NCBI RefSeq assembly: GCF_900107975.1 | Contig: NZ_FNVF01000004.1 | Span: forward strand, 124,001 to 188,000 | Length of the DNA stretch: 64,000 nucleotides | From: Paenibacillus sp. UNC499MF | Lineage (GTDB): Bacteria > Bacillota > Bacilli > Paenibacillales > NBRC-103111 | Direction of reading: 5' to 3' | Shown: in pieces, positions 16,923 through 25,518 of the stretch | How positions within the stretch are numbered: the first letter of the stretch is position 1 | Layout: the number at the start of each line of letters is the position of its first letter | Translations under genes and position numbers: made by a program | The notes under the pieces: generated by a model | The model's input: only the letters and a program-made list of their open reading frames with translations | What the model was told of the DNA's origin: nothing | The model's database searches: none

Positions 16923-17362
16923 ACGAACGATTCGTCAAACATGCAACCTTCGTCGTCGAGAAGGTTTATGCCGCATCGCCGGAGCGGGTGTATCACGCCT
17001 GGGCCGACCCCGATGCCAAAGCCAAGTGGTTTTCGAAGCCGGACATCTTCGAGTTTCGGGTCGGCGGACGCGAGTACAGCAGCGGCGGGCCGCCGGAAGG
17101 TCCGGTTTTTACCTTCGACGCGAGCTATCAGGAACTTGTCCCGGACCGGCGCATTGTGTATACGTATACCCTGGATTCGGGCGATACGCGCATGTCGGTC
17201 TCTATCACAACGATCGATCTGATGGAGACGGAGGGTGGCACGAAGCTTATTTTCACGGAGCAGGGCGCCTTCTTTGACGGTCACGATACGCCGGAGGTGC
17301 GGGAACACGGCACACATGCGCTGCTGGACGCACTGGGCAAAGCATTGGAAGGGGAGGAATGA
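16919..17362 (+). CDS. SRPBCC (AHSA1-like) protein 1
   Basis: This 147-residue soluble protein of the START/Bet v1-like superfamily shows the AHSA1 branch pattern: AASPERVYHAWADPDAKAKWFS at the N-terminus, a central beta-rich region (FDASYQELVPDRRIVYTYTLD), and a C-terminal helix of HGTHALLDALGKAL. Members have a hydrophobic cavity for small ligands or act as chaperone activators, but most are uncharacterised. Its ATG overlaps the merR stop (ATGA), showing translational coupling. It is followed by a second SRPBCC gene, and the pair may bind the same ligand that the MerR protein senses (inference). Confidence 0.85.
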   Translation: MNERFVKHATFVVEKVYAASPERVYHAWADPDAKAKWFSKPDIFEFRVGGREYSSGGPPEGPVFTFDASYQELVPDRRIVYTYTLDSGDTRMSVSITTIDLMETEGGTKLIFTEQGAFFDGHDTPEVREHGTHALLDALGKALEGEE

Positions 17363-17364
17363 GC

Positions 17365-17808
17365 ATGGCGACCGGTGAAAATGAACTCGTAACCACGCGC
17401 GAGTACGATGTACCGCGGGAGCTCGTTTTTCGGGCATGGACAACCCCCGAGTTGTTAGCCCGGTGGTGGGGACCGAAGGGCTTCACGAATACGTTTCACG
17501 AGTGCGACATCAAGCCGGGCGGCACGTGGACCCTCACCATGCACGGACCGGATGGCACGGATTATCCCAACCGCAGCGTCTTTGCCGAGATCTTGGCGCC
17601 GGAGCGGGTTGTGCTGGATCATTTATCCGGTCACGAATTCCGGTTAACGGGAACCTTCGAGGATCTGCATGGACGCACCAAGGTTACGTTCCGCCAGCGT
17701 TTCAAGGTAAAAGAGGAGTTCGAAGAGGCCAAGCCTTACTGTGCGGAAGCCAATGAACAGAACCTCGACAGGCTGGGTGAGGTGCTGGCGGAATTGGCCG
17801 GAAGCTGA
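17365..17808 (+). CDS. SRPBCC (AHSA1-like) protein 2
   Basis: This 147-residue AHSA1-type protein has the stronger family signature of the two: TREYDVPRELVFRAWTTPE, LLARWWGPKGFT and DIKPGGTWTLTMHGPDG, ending in the typical AEANEQNLDRLGEVLAEL helix. ATG 17365 has GGGGAGG with a seven-base spacer. The ATG at 17359 overlaps the previous stop but would be only one base from that site. It is the third gene of the MerR-SRPBCC-SRPBCC operon and is followed by a terminator. Confidence 0.88.
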   Translation: MATGENELVTTREYDVPRELVFRAWTTPELLARWWGPKGFTNTFHECDIKPGGTWTLTMHGPDGTDYPNRSVFAEILAPERVVLDHLSGHEFRLTGTFEDLHGRTKVTFRQRFKVKEEFEEAKPYCAEANEQNLDRLGEVLAELAGS

Positions 17809-18158
17809 CCAAGCTTGCGGCGGGCATCGCCCGGAAACCTTTTATCCGAAAAGCCGATGAATCAAGGAAGCTTCCCGCATTAGGGGGCTTCCTTTTGTGT
17901 TCCCCGCGACAGCATCGAAAATCATTAACCCGGCTTGATTGCTTACCGTCATGGGACGCGAAGCATCCGTACGCCGGGAGCCTCGCACGCTTCGGAATCT
18001 TTTTAGGAGAAGGATGAAGTAAGCTTCGTCCAAGCTTTAGAAGCTCCCGTTTGCCGGTCCATCCGTTTGGTTTAAATAGAAGAGAGACTGCGCACTTGGC
18101 AGGAACCTTTCAGATGGTTCCATTCGTATACCGACAAACGCATGAAGGGGATGTTAGA
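17809..18158 (+). other. Intergenic region before the PNPOx-like gene
   Basis: It contains the terminator listed next and otherwise nothing that I can support. Open frames here are short and lack ribosome binding sites. Confidence 0.5.
17864..17896 (+). terminator. Terminator of the MerR-SRPBCC operon
   Basis: AAGGAAGC pairs with GCTTCCTT and runs into TTTT; the loop is about 15 bases. Confidence 0.75.
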
Positions 18159-18647
18159 ATGAGCACTTATGAAAAAAATCAGGAAGCTGTCGAGAAGGTC
18201 CGGGATCTAATCAAAGGCATCGACGTCGCCATGCTCACGACCATAAGCAGCGACGGGCTCGTTTCCCGGCCGATGAGCACTCAGGAAGTGGAGTTCGACG
18301 GGGACCTGTGGTTTATGACGATGAAAGATAAGAGCGTCTATCGGGAGCTTCTTGAGAATAAGAGCGTTAACGTCGCTTACGTGGACAAATCGTATGTATC
18401 CGTCCGCGGCGAGGCGGAACTGATAGAAGACCGGGCCAAGCTGGAAGAGCTTTGGAGCCCCATTTACGAGAAGTTTTTCGGGGTTTCGAGCGATGATCCG
18501 AGTCTTGTCCTAATTAAAATTAAAGCGGAAACCGCCGAGTACTGGGAAGCCGGCAACAGGATGAAGCTGGTGAAGAATATGTTCAAGAAACTGACGGGGA
18601 AAGAGAATGACGAATCGGATCTGAACAAAACGGTCGAATTGGGTTAG
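18159..18647 (+). CDS. Pyridoxamine 5'-phosphate oxidase-like protein (general stress protein 26 type)
   Basis: This 162-residue split-barrel flavin-binding protein shows AMLTTISSDGLVSRPMSTQEVEFDGDLWF (positions about 27-55), followed by SVNVAYVDKSYVSVRGEAELI and the C-terminal LVLIKIKAETAEYWEAG. Bacillus GSP26-like members bind FMN or F420-like cofactors and are induced by stress. Catalysis is mostly unproven. ATG 18159 with GAAGGGG upstream is preferred over a 36-residue N-terminal extension. It is monocistronic, with a hairpin terminator about 140 bases downstream. Confidence 0.88.
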   Translation: MSTYEKNQEAVEKVRDLIKGIDVAMLTTISSDGLVSRPMSTQEVEFDGDLWFMTMKDKSVYRELLENKSVNVAYVDKSYVSVRGEAELIEDRAKLEELWSPIYEKFFGVSSDDPSLVLIKIKAETAEYWEAGNRMKLVKNMFKKLTGKENDESDLNKTVELG

Positions 18648-18782
18648 GGTAGCGGGAAATCCAATCCCTATAGACTTTGCTGGTAAGGCTGGTTTTAAAA
18701 TCAGAAATAGAATGAAAGTTTTATTGGATGATTTTAACGAACAGGATGAAACAAAGAAAAGCAGTACTATCTTTCCAGCACG

Positions 18783-18815
18783 CGCGCGTCTCCTTATTGG
18801 GACACGCGCTTTTTT
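18783..18815 (+). terminator. Probable terminator upstream of the Bce-type module
   Basis: GCGCGT pairs with ACGCGC, with one mismatch and then TCC/GGA, followed by six T residues. Confidence 0.6.
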
Positions 18816-18872
18816 GTGGTTTAATGGAGGTGACGACCAGGCATTTGCAGAAAAAGGGAGGGATTTTCCCGG

Positions 18873-19574
18873 ATGAATAAAATCATGATCGTCGAAGACG
18901 ATCCCAAAATAGCGGAATTGTTGAAGTCGCACATTCAAAAGTACGGAGATGAAGCCATCGTGGCGGATGATTTCCAGAGTGTGATGGAATTATTTCAAGA
19001 CCAGATGCCGCAGGTCGTGCTGCTGGACGTCAACCTGCCGAGTTACGATGGCTATTACTGGTGCCGTCAAATCCGCACGGTGTCCACGTGTCCGATTATT
19101 TTCATTTCCGCCCGCAGCGGGGAAATGGATCAGGTGCTGGCCCTGGAGAGCGGGGCGGACGATTATATCACGAAGCCGTTCCATTACGAGATCGTGATGG
19201 CGAAGATCCGCAGCCAAATCAGGCGCGTCTACGGCGATTATGCGACGAAGGAGCGCATTGTGGAGCGGGACGGGCTGTTGCTGTATCCCGAGCGGATGGA
19301 GCTGCGGCTGAAGGAGCGGTCCGCGCTTTTGACGCGCAAGGAATCGCTGCTGATGGAGACGCTGATGCATCACAGTCCCCGGATCGCCAGCCGGGAGGCC
19401 ATTCTCGACAAGCTGTGGGACGATTACAGCTACGTCGATGATAACGCGCTGAGCGTTAACGTTACACGGCTGCGCAAAAAGCTGGCGGAGCTCGGCATCG
19501 ATGACGCCATCGAAACGCTGCGCGGCGTCGGGTACCGGCTGCACCTCACATGGAAGGACGAAACCGGGCGATGA
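18873..19574 (+). CDS. OmpR-family response regulator, BceR-like
   Basis: This 233-residue regulator has a receiver domain (acidic pocket Asp9-Asp10, phosphoacceptor Asp52 in LLDVNLPSYDGY, Lys101 in TKPF) and a C-terminal winged helix ending in ETLRGVGYRL. SYDGYYWCRQIR is characteristic of BceR-type regulators, which respond to peptide antibiotics. The kinase gene overlaps by four bases (ATGA) and the ABC genes follow, giving the standard resistance-module order. Its probable binding site is the TTACA-N4-TGTAA box at 20617-20634. Confidence 0.92.
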   Translation: MNKIMIVEDDPKIAELLKSHIQKYGDEAIVADDFQSVMELFQDQMPQVVLLDVNLPSYDGYYWCRQIRTVSTCPIIFISARSGEMDQVLALESGADDYITKPFHYEIVMAKIRSQIRRVYGDYATKERIVERDGLLLYPERMELRLKERSALLTRKESLLMETLMHHSPRIASREAILDKLWDDYSYVDDNALSVNVTRLRKKLAELGIDDAIETLRGVGYRLHLTWKDETGR

Positions 19575-20563
19575 GGTTATTTGTACGGGACCATGTGCCG
19601 CTTGTCGGGTTCAGCCTGGTACAGATGCTGGTCATCCTGCTGATCTGCTGGCTGGACGGGTACAATCATCTGGGAACCGCTTTGTACGCGCTGTTTCTCG
19701 GCCTGTGCGTGCTGTCCGGCTATTTGGCTTACCGCTATGTCCGGCTTCGGGCGTTTTACCGGTATATCTCCGGCCCGAGCGATGTCCTGCCGCGGGAGCT
19801 CAAGGTAAGCCGTGCGCCGCTTGCAGCGTCTTTAACGAAGATTCTGGATGCCCAGTATCGCAGAGGTAAACAGCGGGAGCACGTATGGGAGGAAAAACAG
19901 CGGCAGCACCTGACATTCATGAATCAATGGGTGCATCAGATGAAAACCCCGCTATCGGTTATCCAGCTCATCACGCAGAACGGCGACGACGAACGGTTTG
20001 CCAGCATCGCGGAGGAGTCCGACCGGCTGCGTCGCGGGCTCGAAATGGTGCTTTATATGGCCCGGCGGGAGACGTTCGCCCAGGACTTCCATATTTACCG
20101 GGTGCAGCTGAGAGAGCTGGTCAACGAAGTGATTCAAGATAACCGGCGGTCGTTTATCCGGCATTACGTGCATCCGGAGCTTCTCATCGGCGAGAGCATC
20201 ACGGTCGAGAGCGACGCCAAATGGCTCCGGTTTATCGTCCAGCAGCTGATCTCGAACGCCATTACTTATTCGGCGGGCAGCCGGACGAAGGTTGTCTTCA
20301 AAGCGCATGCGGAGGATAAAGCCGTTATTCTAAGCGTGACGGACTGCGGCGTCGGGATTCCGCCATCCGATTTGAAGCGGGTTTTCGATCCCTTTTTTAC
20401 CGGCGAAAACGGGCGGAAGTTTAAAGAATCGACAGGCATGGGCCTGTATTTGGTAAAAGAAGTGACGGACCGTCTGAATCACCGGGTGGAGATCGAATCC
20501 GAGATCGGCCGAGGGACGACCGTCCGCATCATTTTTCCGTACGCGACCGAACGGGGCGAATAG
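19571..20563 (+). CDS. Intramembrane-sensing histidine kinase, BceS-like
   Basis: This 330-residue kinase has two membrane helices (about 12-28 and 36-55) joined by only a few residues, so it lacks an extracellular sensor domain. In BceS-type systems, stimulus sensing is done by the partner ABC transporter. The H-box is NQWVHQMKTPLSVI with His122. The ATPase domain shows SDAKWLRFIVQQLISNAITYS (N box), DCGVGIP and GMGLYLVKE. ATG 19571 overlaps the regulator stop. It phosphorylates the upstream response regulator when the transporter meets its peptide antibiotic (established for the family, inferred here). Confidence 0.92.
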   Translation: MRLFVRDHVPLVGFSLVQMLVILLICWLDGYNHLGTALYALFLGLCVLSGYLAYRYVRLRAFYRYISGPSDVLPRELKVSRAPLAASLTKILDAQYRRGKQREHVWEEKQRQHLTFMNQWVHQMKTPLSVIQLITQNGDDERFASIAEESDRLRRGLEMVLYMARRETFAQDFHIYRVQLRELVNEVIQDNRRSFIRHYVHPELLIGESITVESDAKWLRFIVQQLISNAITYSAGSRTKVVFKAHAEDKAVILSVTDCGVGIPPSDLKRVFDPFFTGENGRKFKESTGMGLYLVKEVTDRLNHRVEIESEIGRGTTVRIIFPYATERGE

Positions 20564-20616
20564 TGAGCGATCACTCTTCGCCTTTTTACATAGACCGGTA
20601 TGAAAGTTTTCCGGAG

Positions 20617-20634
20617 TCTTACAACCCTGTAAGA
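20617..20634 (+). promoter_or_regulatory. BceR-type operator
   Basis: TCTTACA-ACCC-TGTAAGA is a perfect 7-bp inverted repeat with a four-base spacer and contains TTACA-N4-TGTAA, the form of binding site known for BceR-like regulators. It lies 44 bases before the ABC ATPase frame and after the kinase stop. A weak TATAGG follows at 20652. Confidence 0.78.
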
Positions 20635-20677
20635 TTGGCGTAATGCAGCGGTATAGGAGCGGCGGATTGCCTGGGGT

Positions 20678-21478
20678 ATGCTAGAAGCAAGAAGGGACGT
20701 GACGGGCTTGGACATTTTGAAAGTGACGAACTTGTGCAAGATTTACAACGAAAAAATGCCGTTCGAGGCATTGTCGGATATTAACCTGACGATCGAGCAA
20801 GGCGAATTTGTCGGAATCATGGGGCCTTCGGGAAGCGGTAAAACGACACTGCTCAATCTGGTATCGACCATCGACGAACCGACGTCGGGCGAGGTTTGCG
20901 TGGACGGCAGTCATCCGCACCGGATGAACGCGGACGAGCTGGCGCTTTTTCGCAGACGCAGGCTGGGCTTTATTTTTCAATCGTTCAATTTGCTGCCTAC
21001 GCTGACCGTGAAGGAAAATATTTTACTCCCGCTTACGCTCGACGGGGTCGCGCTGGATCAGATGAAAAGCCTGCTGGAGCCGATTGCGGAGCAGTTGGGC
21101 ATTACGCCGGTCCTGGACAAGCGGACCTATGAGATTTCCGGCGGGCAGGCTCAGCGTACGGCTATCGCGCGTGCGTTGATTCATTCGCCGAAGCTGGTGC
21201 TCGCCGACGAGCCGACTGGCAATCTCGATTCGAAGTCCGCGCGCGATGTCATGGAGCTGCTGACGACGATGAACAAACGGCAGGAAGCGACAATGATGCT
21301 GGTCACGCACGATGCGATGGCGGCGAGCTACTGCGATCGTGTGGTGTTTATTAAAGACGGCAAGTTTCATAACGAGATCACGCAGGGAGGGAACCGTGAG
21401 GTCTTTTACCAGAAAACCATCCATGCCCTCTCGCTGCTAGGAGGCTACAGACATGACTTTCCGGCAGTTCGCGTTTAA
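20678..21478 (+). CDS. ABC transporter ATP-binding protein, BceA-like
   Basis: This MacB/LolD-type ATPase drives the large permease that follows and confers resistance to cell-wall-active peptides such as bacitracin or lantibiotics. Walker A GPSGSGKT, signature ISGGQ, Walker B LVLADE followed by the family motif PTGNLDS, and the H-loop VTHD are all present. The start is uncertain: ATG 20678, GTG 20699 or TTG 20708 are all in frame. The last would begin MDILKVTNL as in relatives, but no site has an ideal ribosome binding sequence. Its 3' end overlaps the permease gene by 26 bases. An operator for the adjacent response regulator lies upstream. Confidence 0.92.
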   Translation: MLEARRDVTGLDILKVTNLCKIYNEKMPFEALSDINLTIEQGEFVGIMGPSGSGKTTLLNLVSTIDEPTSGEVCVDGSHPHRMNADELALFRRRRLGFIFQSFNLLPTLTVKENILLPLTLDGVALDQMKSLLEPIAEQLGITPVLDKRTYEISGGQAQRTAIARALIHSPKLVLADEPTGNLDSKSARDVMELLTTMNKRQEATMMLVTHDAMAASYCDRVVFIKDGKFHNEITQGGNREVFYQKTIHALSLLGGYRHDFPAVRV

Positions 21479-23372
21479 TAACGTCGTTCGGAACAAACGG
21501 ATCTACCTGGCGCATTTCTTAAGCAGCTCGTTCTCCGTCCTTGTTTTTTTCGTCTATGCCCTGCTGCTGTTTCATCCCGATCTGCAGGGAGAGCTGAGAA
21601 CGACGAGCAGAACGATCAGTGCATTGGCAACGAGTGGCATGCGCGTCTCGCAGGTGATCCTCTTCATTTTTTCGTTTTTCTTCTGTCTGTACTCGGCCGG
21701 CACTTTTCTGCAAACCCGCAAGCGGGAATTCGGCATTCTGATGATGCACGGCATGTCCCCGCGGCAGCTGCGCCGGCTCGTTTTCATGGAGAACTTGCTT
21801 ATCGGGGGAGCGTCGATTGCAGCGGGTATCATCGTGGGGCTTGTTTTCACGAAGATGATTCTGCTCGGCATTGCCAAGCTGCTCGTCATCAAGGCCGGCT
21901 TGACCTTCTACGTTCCGGTGCTGGCCATTATCGTAACCGCGGCCGCCTTCGTTCTGCTGTTTGGCTTTGTCGCGCTGTTCACCTCCCGGATAGTGAAAGC
22001 CGGACGCCTGGCGGATTTATTCCGGTCGGATGAAAAACCTAAGCCCGAACCTAAGCCCTCGCGGCTGCTGTCGGTCCTGGCGATTGTCCTGATCCTGACC
22101 GGATACGCCGCTGTGATGATTTACGTGAATGGGTACTTTCACTCGTTCTGGCTGCTTTTCGCCGGTGTGGGCCTCGTCGTCGCCGGCACGTACTTTCTGT
22201 TCACGCAGCTCAGCGTGTACGCGCTTCGGAGCTTGAAACGGAAGGACCGTGTGTTCTTCAAAGGGACGAATCTGCTCGTTTTGTCACAGCTGTCGTACCG
22301 CATGAAGGATAATGCGACGATGTTTTTCATGATCACGATCGTGTCGGCGATTGCCTTTACCGGAATCGGCACGGTGCTTGCGACGAATCATCCCGGGCTG
22401 AAGGAGATGGAGAATCCCTATGCCTTTACTTACAAAACGGATCAGAGCGTCCAAAAGGAAGAAGAAGTTATTTCAGAGATTCAAAAACAACTGGGTGACC
22501 ACGGTTTCGCTTACGATTTGAACGCCGTCCATGCCAAGCGGCTGTGGGGGCGCCTTGTCCTCGTCAAGCAGAGCGAGTTTAACGCCCTGGCCAAAACTTT
22601 GGGACTGCGCGATACAGAGGAACTGGCGGACGGGGAAAGTCTGCTTCTGCCGGGCAGCCTCTTTTTGGCTACTCAGATTAAAGAGAATAAGGAAACCGTG
22701 CCTCACGCCATTGACCTCGGAATAAGTGAAACCTGGCAAAAAAGCGTGATGGTAAAGCAGTACGTGCCGACGGTCATCCTGCCGGACGGCCACTATACCG
22801 TTGTCGTTTCCGACCGAATGTTTGATACCGTGCCGGAAATTGAAGACACGCAGCTGCATTTTAATTTTTTCTACGTGGCCGATTGGGAGAATACCCGGGA
22901 TGTCGCCAGCGTGTTGGCAGACAAGATCGGCAAGGACGATTTCGACCGCTTCGAATTCGATGCGCTGGTGCTGGACTGGCTGGCCGATAAGCAGACTAAC
23001 GGACTGCTGTTCATTATTAGCGCGATGGTAGGCGTCGTATTTTTCACCTTCGCCGCCAGCCTCCTGTACTTCCGGCTGTATGCCGACATGGAGCGGGACC
23101 GGGAACAATACCGGATGATCGCGAAAATGGGCCTGCTGAACAAGGAGCTGCGGAGGATCGTGACGAGGCAGCTCCTGCTCATGTTCTTCCTGCCGATCAT
23201 ACTGGCGCTCGTGCACAGCGGCGTAGCGTTCATTGCTCTGCAGCAGCTCGTGGATTTCTCCGTCTGGATGAATTCCGTGCTCATTTTCTTATCCTTCATC
23301 GGAATTCAGATCGGTTATTTCTTCCTTATCCGCTGGCGTTATTTGCAGCATATGTATCCGAAGAACGGATGA
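21453..23372 (+). CDS. BceB-like ABC transporter permease
   Basis: This 639-residue FtsX-type permease has ten predicted membrane helices and a large extracellular domain of about 200 residues between TM7 and TM8 (about 305-510), the region that recognises the peptide antibiotic in BceB. The N-terminus MTFRQFAFNNVVRNKRIYLA, the FFLCLYSAGTFLQTRKREFG-like stretch (here FFCLYSAGTFLQTRKREFG) and the MHGMSPRQLRRL coupling region are typical. GGAGG lies ten bases before the ATG. With the kinase, regulator and ATPase it makes a full resistance module. Which peptide it handles cannot be told from sequence. Confidence 0.92.
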   Translation: MTFRQFAFNNVVRNKRIYLAHFLSSSFSVLVFFVYALLLFHPDLQGELRTTSRTISALATSGMRVSQVILFIFSFFFCLYSAGTFLQTRKREFGILMMHGMSPRQLRRLVFMENLLIGGASIAAGIIVGLVFTKMILLGIAKLLVIKAGLTFYVPVLAIIVTAAAFVLLFGFVALFTSRIVKAGRLADLFRSDEKPKPEPKPSRLLSVLAIVLILTGYAAVMIYVNGYFHSFWLLFAGVGLVVAGTYFLFTQLSVYALRSLKRKDRVFFKGTNLLVLSQLSYRMKDNATMFFMITIVSAIAFTGIGTVLATNHPGLKEMENPYAFTYKTDQSVQKEEEVISEIQKQLGDHGFAYDLNAVHAKRLWGRLVLVKQSEFNALAKTLGLRDTEELADGESLLLPGSLFLATQIKENKETVPHAIDLGISETWQKSVMVKQYVPTVILPDGHYTVVVSDRMFDTVPEIEDTQLHFNFFYVADWENTRDVASVLADKIGKDDFDRFEFDALVLDWLADKQTNGLLFIISAMVGVVFFTFAASLLYFRLYADMERDREQYRMIAKMGLLNKELRRIVTRQLLLMFFLPIILALVHSGVAFIALQQLVDFSVWMNSVLIFLSFIGIQIGYFFLIRWRYLQHMYPKNG

Positions 23373-23866
23373 GAATCAAACGGCTCCGCGTTATGCGGGG
23401 CTATTTTTTTGCAAGAAAAATCCCTCTGCGGATATCGAAAGGGAGAACAGACACGTTTCTTTCCGCTGAATTTATAGATTTTTCCGATTACTGGATCCGA
23501 TGAACCTTTGAGATAGCAAGGCAGCCAAACAGAGCTTATGGCTTGATTTTTCAGAGTCACTAAGCTCTTTCCGTCTAAAAAGATTTGAAATTTCGTTCCG
23601 GATAAGAGAATAATGAAGAAAGCCCTAACGGGCGAAGGGGCGAAAGCAGGAGTACGGCACCGCGTTCCTCCCCGCCTGGTATACAGGTTTACATAGAAGG
23701 CTCGGCACAGACAGGCGGCTTCGAGTGATTCGTATCTAGGAAGGGTAATATAGTTTATAAAAAGCGGGACTCTGCGGAAAGGGCAGTGCCGTGTGCAGAC
23801 ATGCCCCTCCTATCCGCAACCCGTTAAGCGATCCAAATAAAATGATCGAGAACAGAAGGAGATAAG
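23373..23866 (+). other. Long intergenic region with several hairpins before selO
   Basis: No gene is seen in these 494 bases. After the bce terminator (listed next) there are AGCCC/GGGC at 23622-23633, CCTG/CAGG around 23674-23686 and GAAG/CTTC around 23697-23722. A three-tier hairpin at 23765-23823 has stems CGGG/CCCG, TGCGGA/TCCGCA and GGGCA/TGCCC, and CGATC/GATCG lies at 23829-23848. The set suggests a structured leader for selO, but no known riboswitch class fits. Confidence 0.45.
23382..23410 (+). terminator. Terminator of the Bce-type module
   Basis: GCTCCGC pairs with GCGGGGC (one G-T pair) across five bases, followed by TATTTTTTT. Confidence 0.8.
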
Positions 23867-25348
23867 ATGACGGATAAAAAAGCAGGACCGGAAACCGGTT
23901 GGAATTTTGACAATAGTTATGCCCGTCTGCCGGAAATATTTTTTACCAAGACGAATCCGACTCCCGCAGCTTCGCCGGATGTAGTCATTTTTAACGATGC
24001 GCTGGCGGCGTCTCTGGGACTGAACAGTCAAGCGCTTAAAAGTCACGAGGGAACCGAAGTGTTCGCCGGCAACCGGATTCCCGAAGGGGCCGAGCCGCTG
24101 GCTCAAGCTTATGCGGGGCATCAGTTCGGGCATTTTACGATGCTGGGCGACGGACGTGCCGTGCTGCTCGGAGAGCAGCTCACTCCCGCGGGCGAGCGGC
24201 TGGACATCCAGCTCAAGGGGCCGGGCCGGACCCCGTATTCCCGCCGGGGCGACGGCCGGGCGGCTCTAGGGCCGATGCTGCGCGAGTATATCATCAGCGA
24301 GGCCATGCACGGACTCGGCATTCCCACTACGCGCAGCCTGGCCGTAGTGACCACGGGCGAACCCGTGTACCGCGAAACGGAGCTGCCCGGCGCCGTTCTG
24401 ACCCGTGTGGCGGCGAGTCATCTGCGCGTCGGGACCTTCCAGTTCGCCGCCAAGTGGGGGTCCGCCGAGGATCTGCAGGCGCTGGCCGACTACACCCTGC
24501 AGAGGCACTACCCGGAAGCAGCGGCCGCCGATGGCGGAAACCGTTATCTCTCGCTGCTTCAGGAAGTGATCAAGCGCCAGGCCACGCTTATTGCCAGGTG
24601 GCAGCTTGTCGGCTTTATCCACGGCGTGATGAACACCGACAACATGACCCTCAGCGGCGAGACCATCGATTACGGGCCCTGCGCCTTCATGGACGCCTAC
24701 GACCCCGAGACGGTGTTCAGCTCCATCGACACGTACGGTCGCTACGCCTACGGCAATCAACCGCACATAGGGGCCTGGAACCTTGCCCGGTTCGCCGAAA
24801 CTCTTCTGCCGCTGATTCATGCCGATCAGGAGCAGGCCGTCAAACTGGCCGAAGAGGCGATCGCGAATTTCGGCGTGCTGCATAACCGCAGCTACCTGGC
24901 CGGCATGAGGGCGAAGCTCGGCCTCTTTAACGAGGAGGAGGGGGACGAGTCCCTCATAGAAGATCTCCTCGGTTTGATGCGGAAGCAGGGGGCCGACTAT
25001 ACCAACACGTTCCTTGCCTTAACTTTCGGCAAAACGGAAGACACGGCCTTGTCCGGGGCGGAGGAGTTTACCCGGTGGCATGAGCTGTGGCAGGCCAGAC
25101 GGGGCAGGCAGCCGGAATCCGGGGCCTCCTCGCATGACCTTATGCGAAGCAGCAACCCTGCCGTAATCCCCCGCAACCACCGGGTGGAAGAGGCGCTGGA
25201 AGCCGCGGTGGAACAGGGGGATTACAGCGTAATGGAGCGCCTGCTGGCTGTTCTGGCGGACCCCTTCGCGCATTCCCCTGAACAGGCTGCTTACGCCACC
25301 CTGCCGGAAGCCTGCGGCAGTCCGTACCGGACGTTCTGCGGCACTTGA
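23867..25348 (+). CDS. selO: SelO/YdiU family protein adenylyltransferase (pseudokinase)
   Basis: This 493-residue enzyme has an inverted kinase-like active site and transfers AMP from ATP to Ser, Thr or Tyr of proteins in redox stress (family knowledge from E. coli SelO). Visible hallmarks are [23 protein letters not shown], written here only as the region at residues 84-106, [19 protein letters not shown], the GVMNTDNM and [13 protein letters not shown] metal-site motifs near residues 258-280, and the full C-terminus SPYRTFCGT. Bacterial forms lack the C-terminal selenocysteine of the human protein, as here. AGGAG precedes the ATG. The gene is monocistronic with a long structured upstream region. 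Confidence 0.93.
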   Translation: MTDKKAGPETGWNFDNSYARLPEIFFTKTNPTPAASPDVVIFNDALAASLGLNSQALKSHEGTEVFAGNRIPEGAEPLAQAYAGHQFGHFTMLGDGRAVLLGEQLTPAGERLDIQLKGPGRTPYSRRGDGRAALGPMLREYIISEAMHGLGIPTTRSLAVVTTGEPVYRETELPGAVLTRVAASHLRVGTFQFAAKWGSAEDLQALADYTLQRHYPEAAAADGGNRYLSLLQEVIKRQATLIARWQLVGFIHGVMNTDNMTLSGETIDYGPCAFMDAYDPETVFSSIDTYGRYAYGNQPHIGAWNLARFAETLLPLIHADQEQAVKLAEEAIANFGVLHNRSYLAGMRAKLGLFNEEEGDESLIEDLLGLMRKQGADYTNTFLALTFGKTEDTALSGAEEFTRWHELWQARRGRQPESGASSHDLMRSSNPAVIPRNHRVEEALEAAVEQGDYSVMERLLAVLADPFAHSPEQAAYATLPEACGSPYRTFCGT

Positions 25349-25410
25349 CCGCAGATCTGAAGGGGTTTGTTCATCCGAATCTTAAATAATTCGGCCCTAA
25401 AAGGCTGCAA

Positions 25411-25442
25411 AAAGGCACCGTTCTTTCGAACGGTGCTCTTCT
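25411..25442 (+). terminator. Terminator after selO
   Basis: GCACCGTTC pairs perfectly with GAACGGTGC around TTTC, followed by TCTTCT; A-rich sequence on the left could make it work for the opposite strand as well. Confidence 0.75.
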
Positions 25443-25518
25443 GTATGCCGCCTGACGGATGGGGGACCGCCGCGTCCCTTAAGGCACGGCGCCTTAAATC
25501 GCCGTGAACTTAAAGGTC

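Noticed and set aside
23645-23672. T-box-like sequence GGCACCGCG followed by CCTCC upstream of selO
   Set aside because: Only 11 of 14 T-box positions fit, there is no downstream terminator or specifier structure, and selO is not an amino-acid-related gene.
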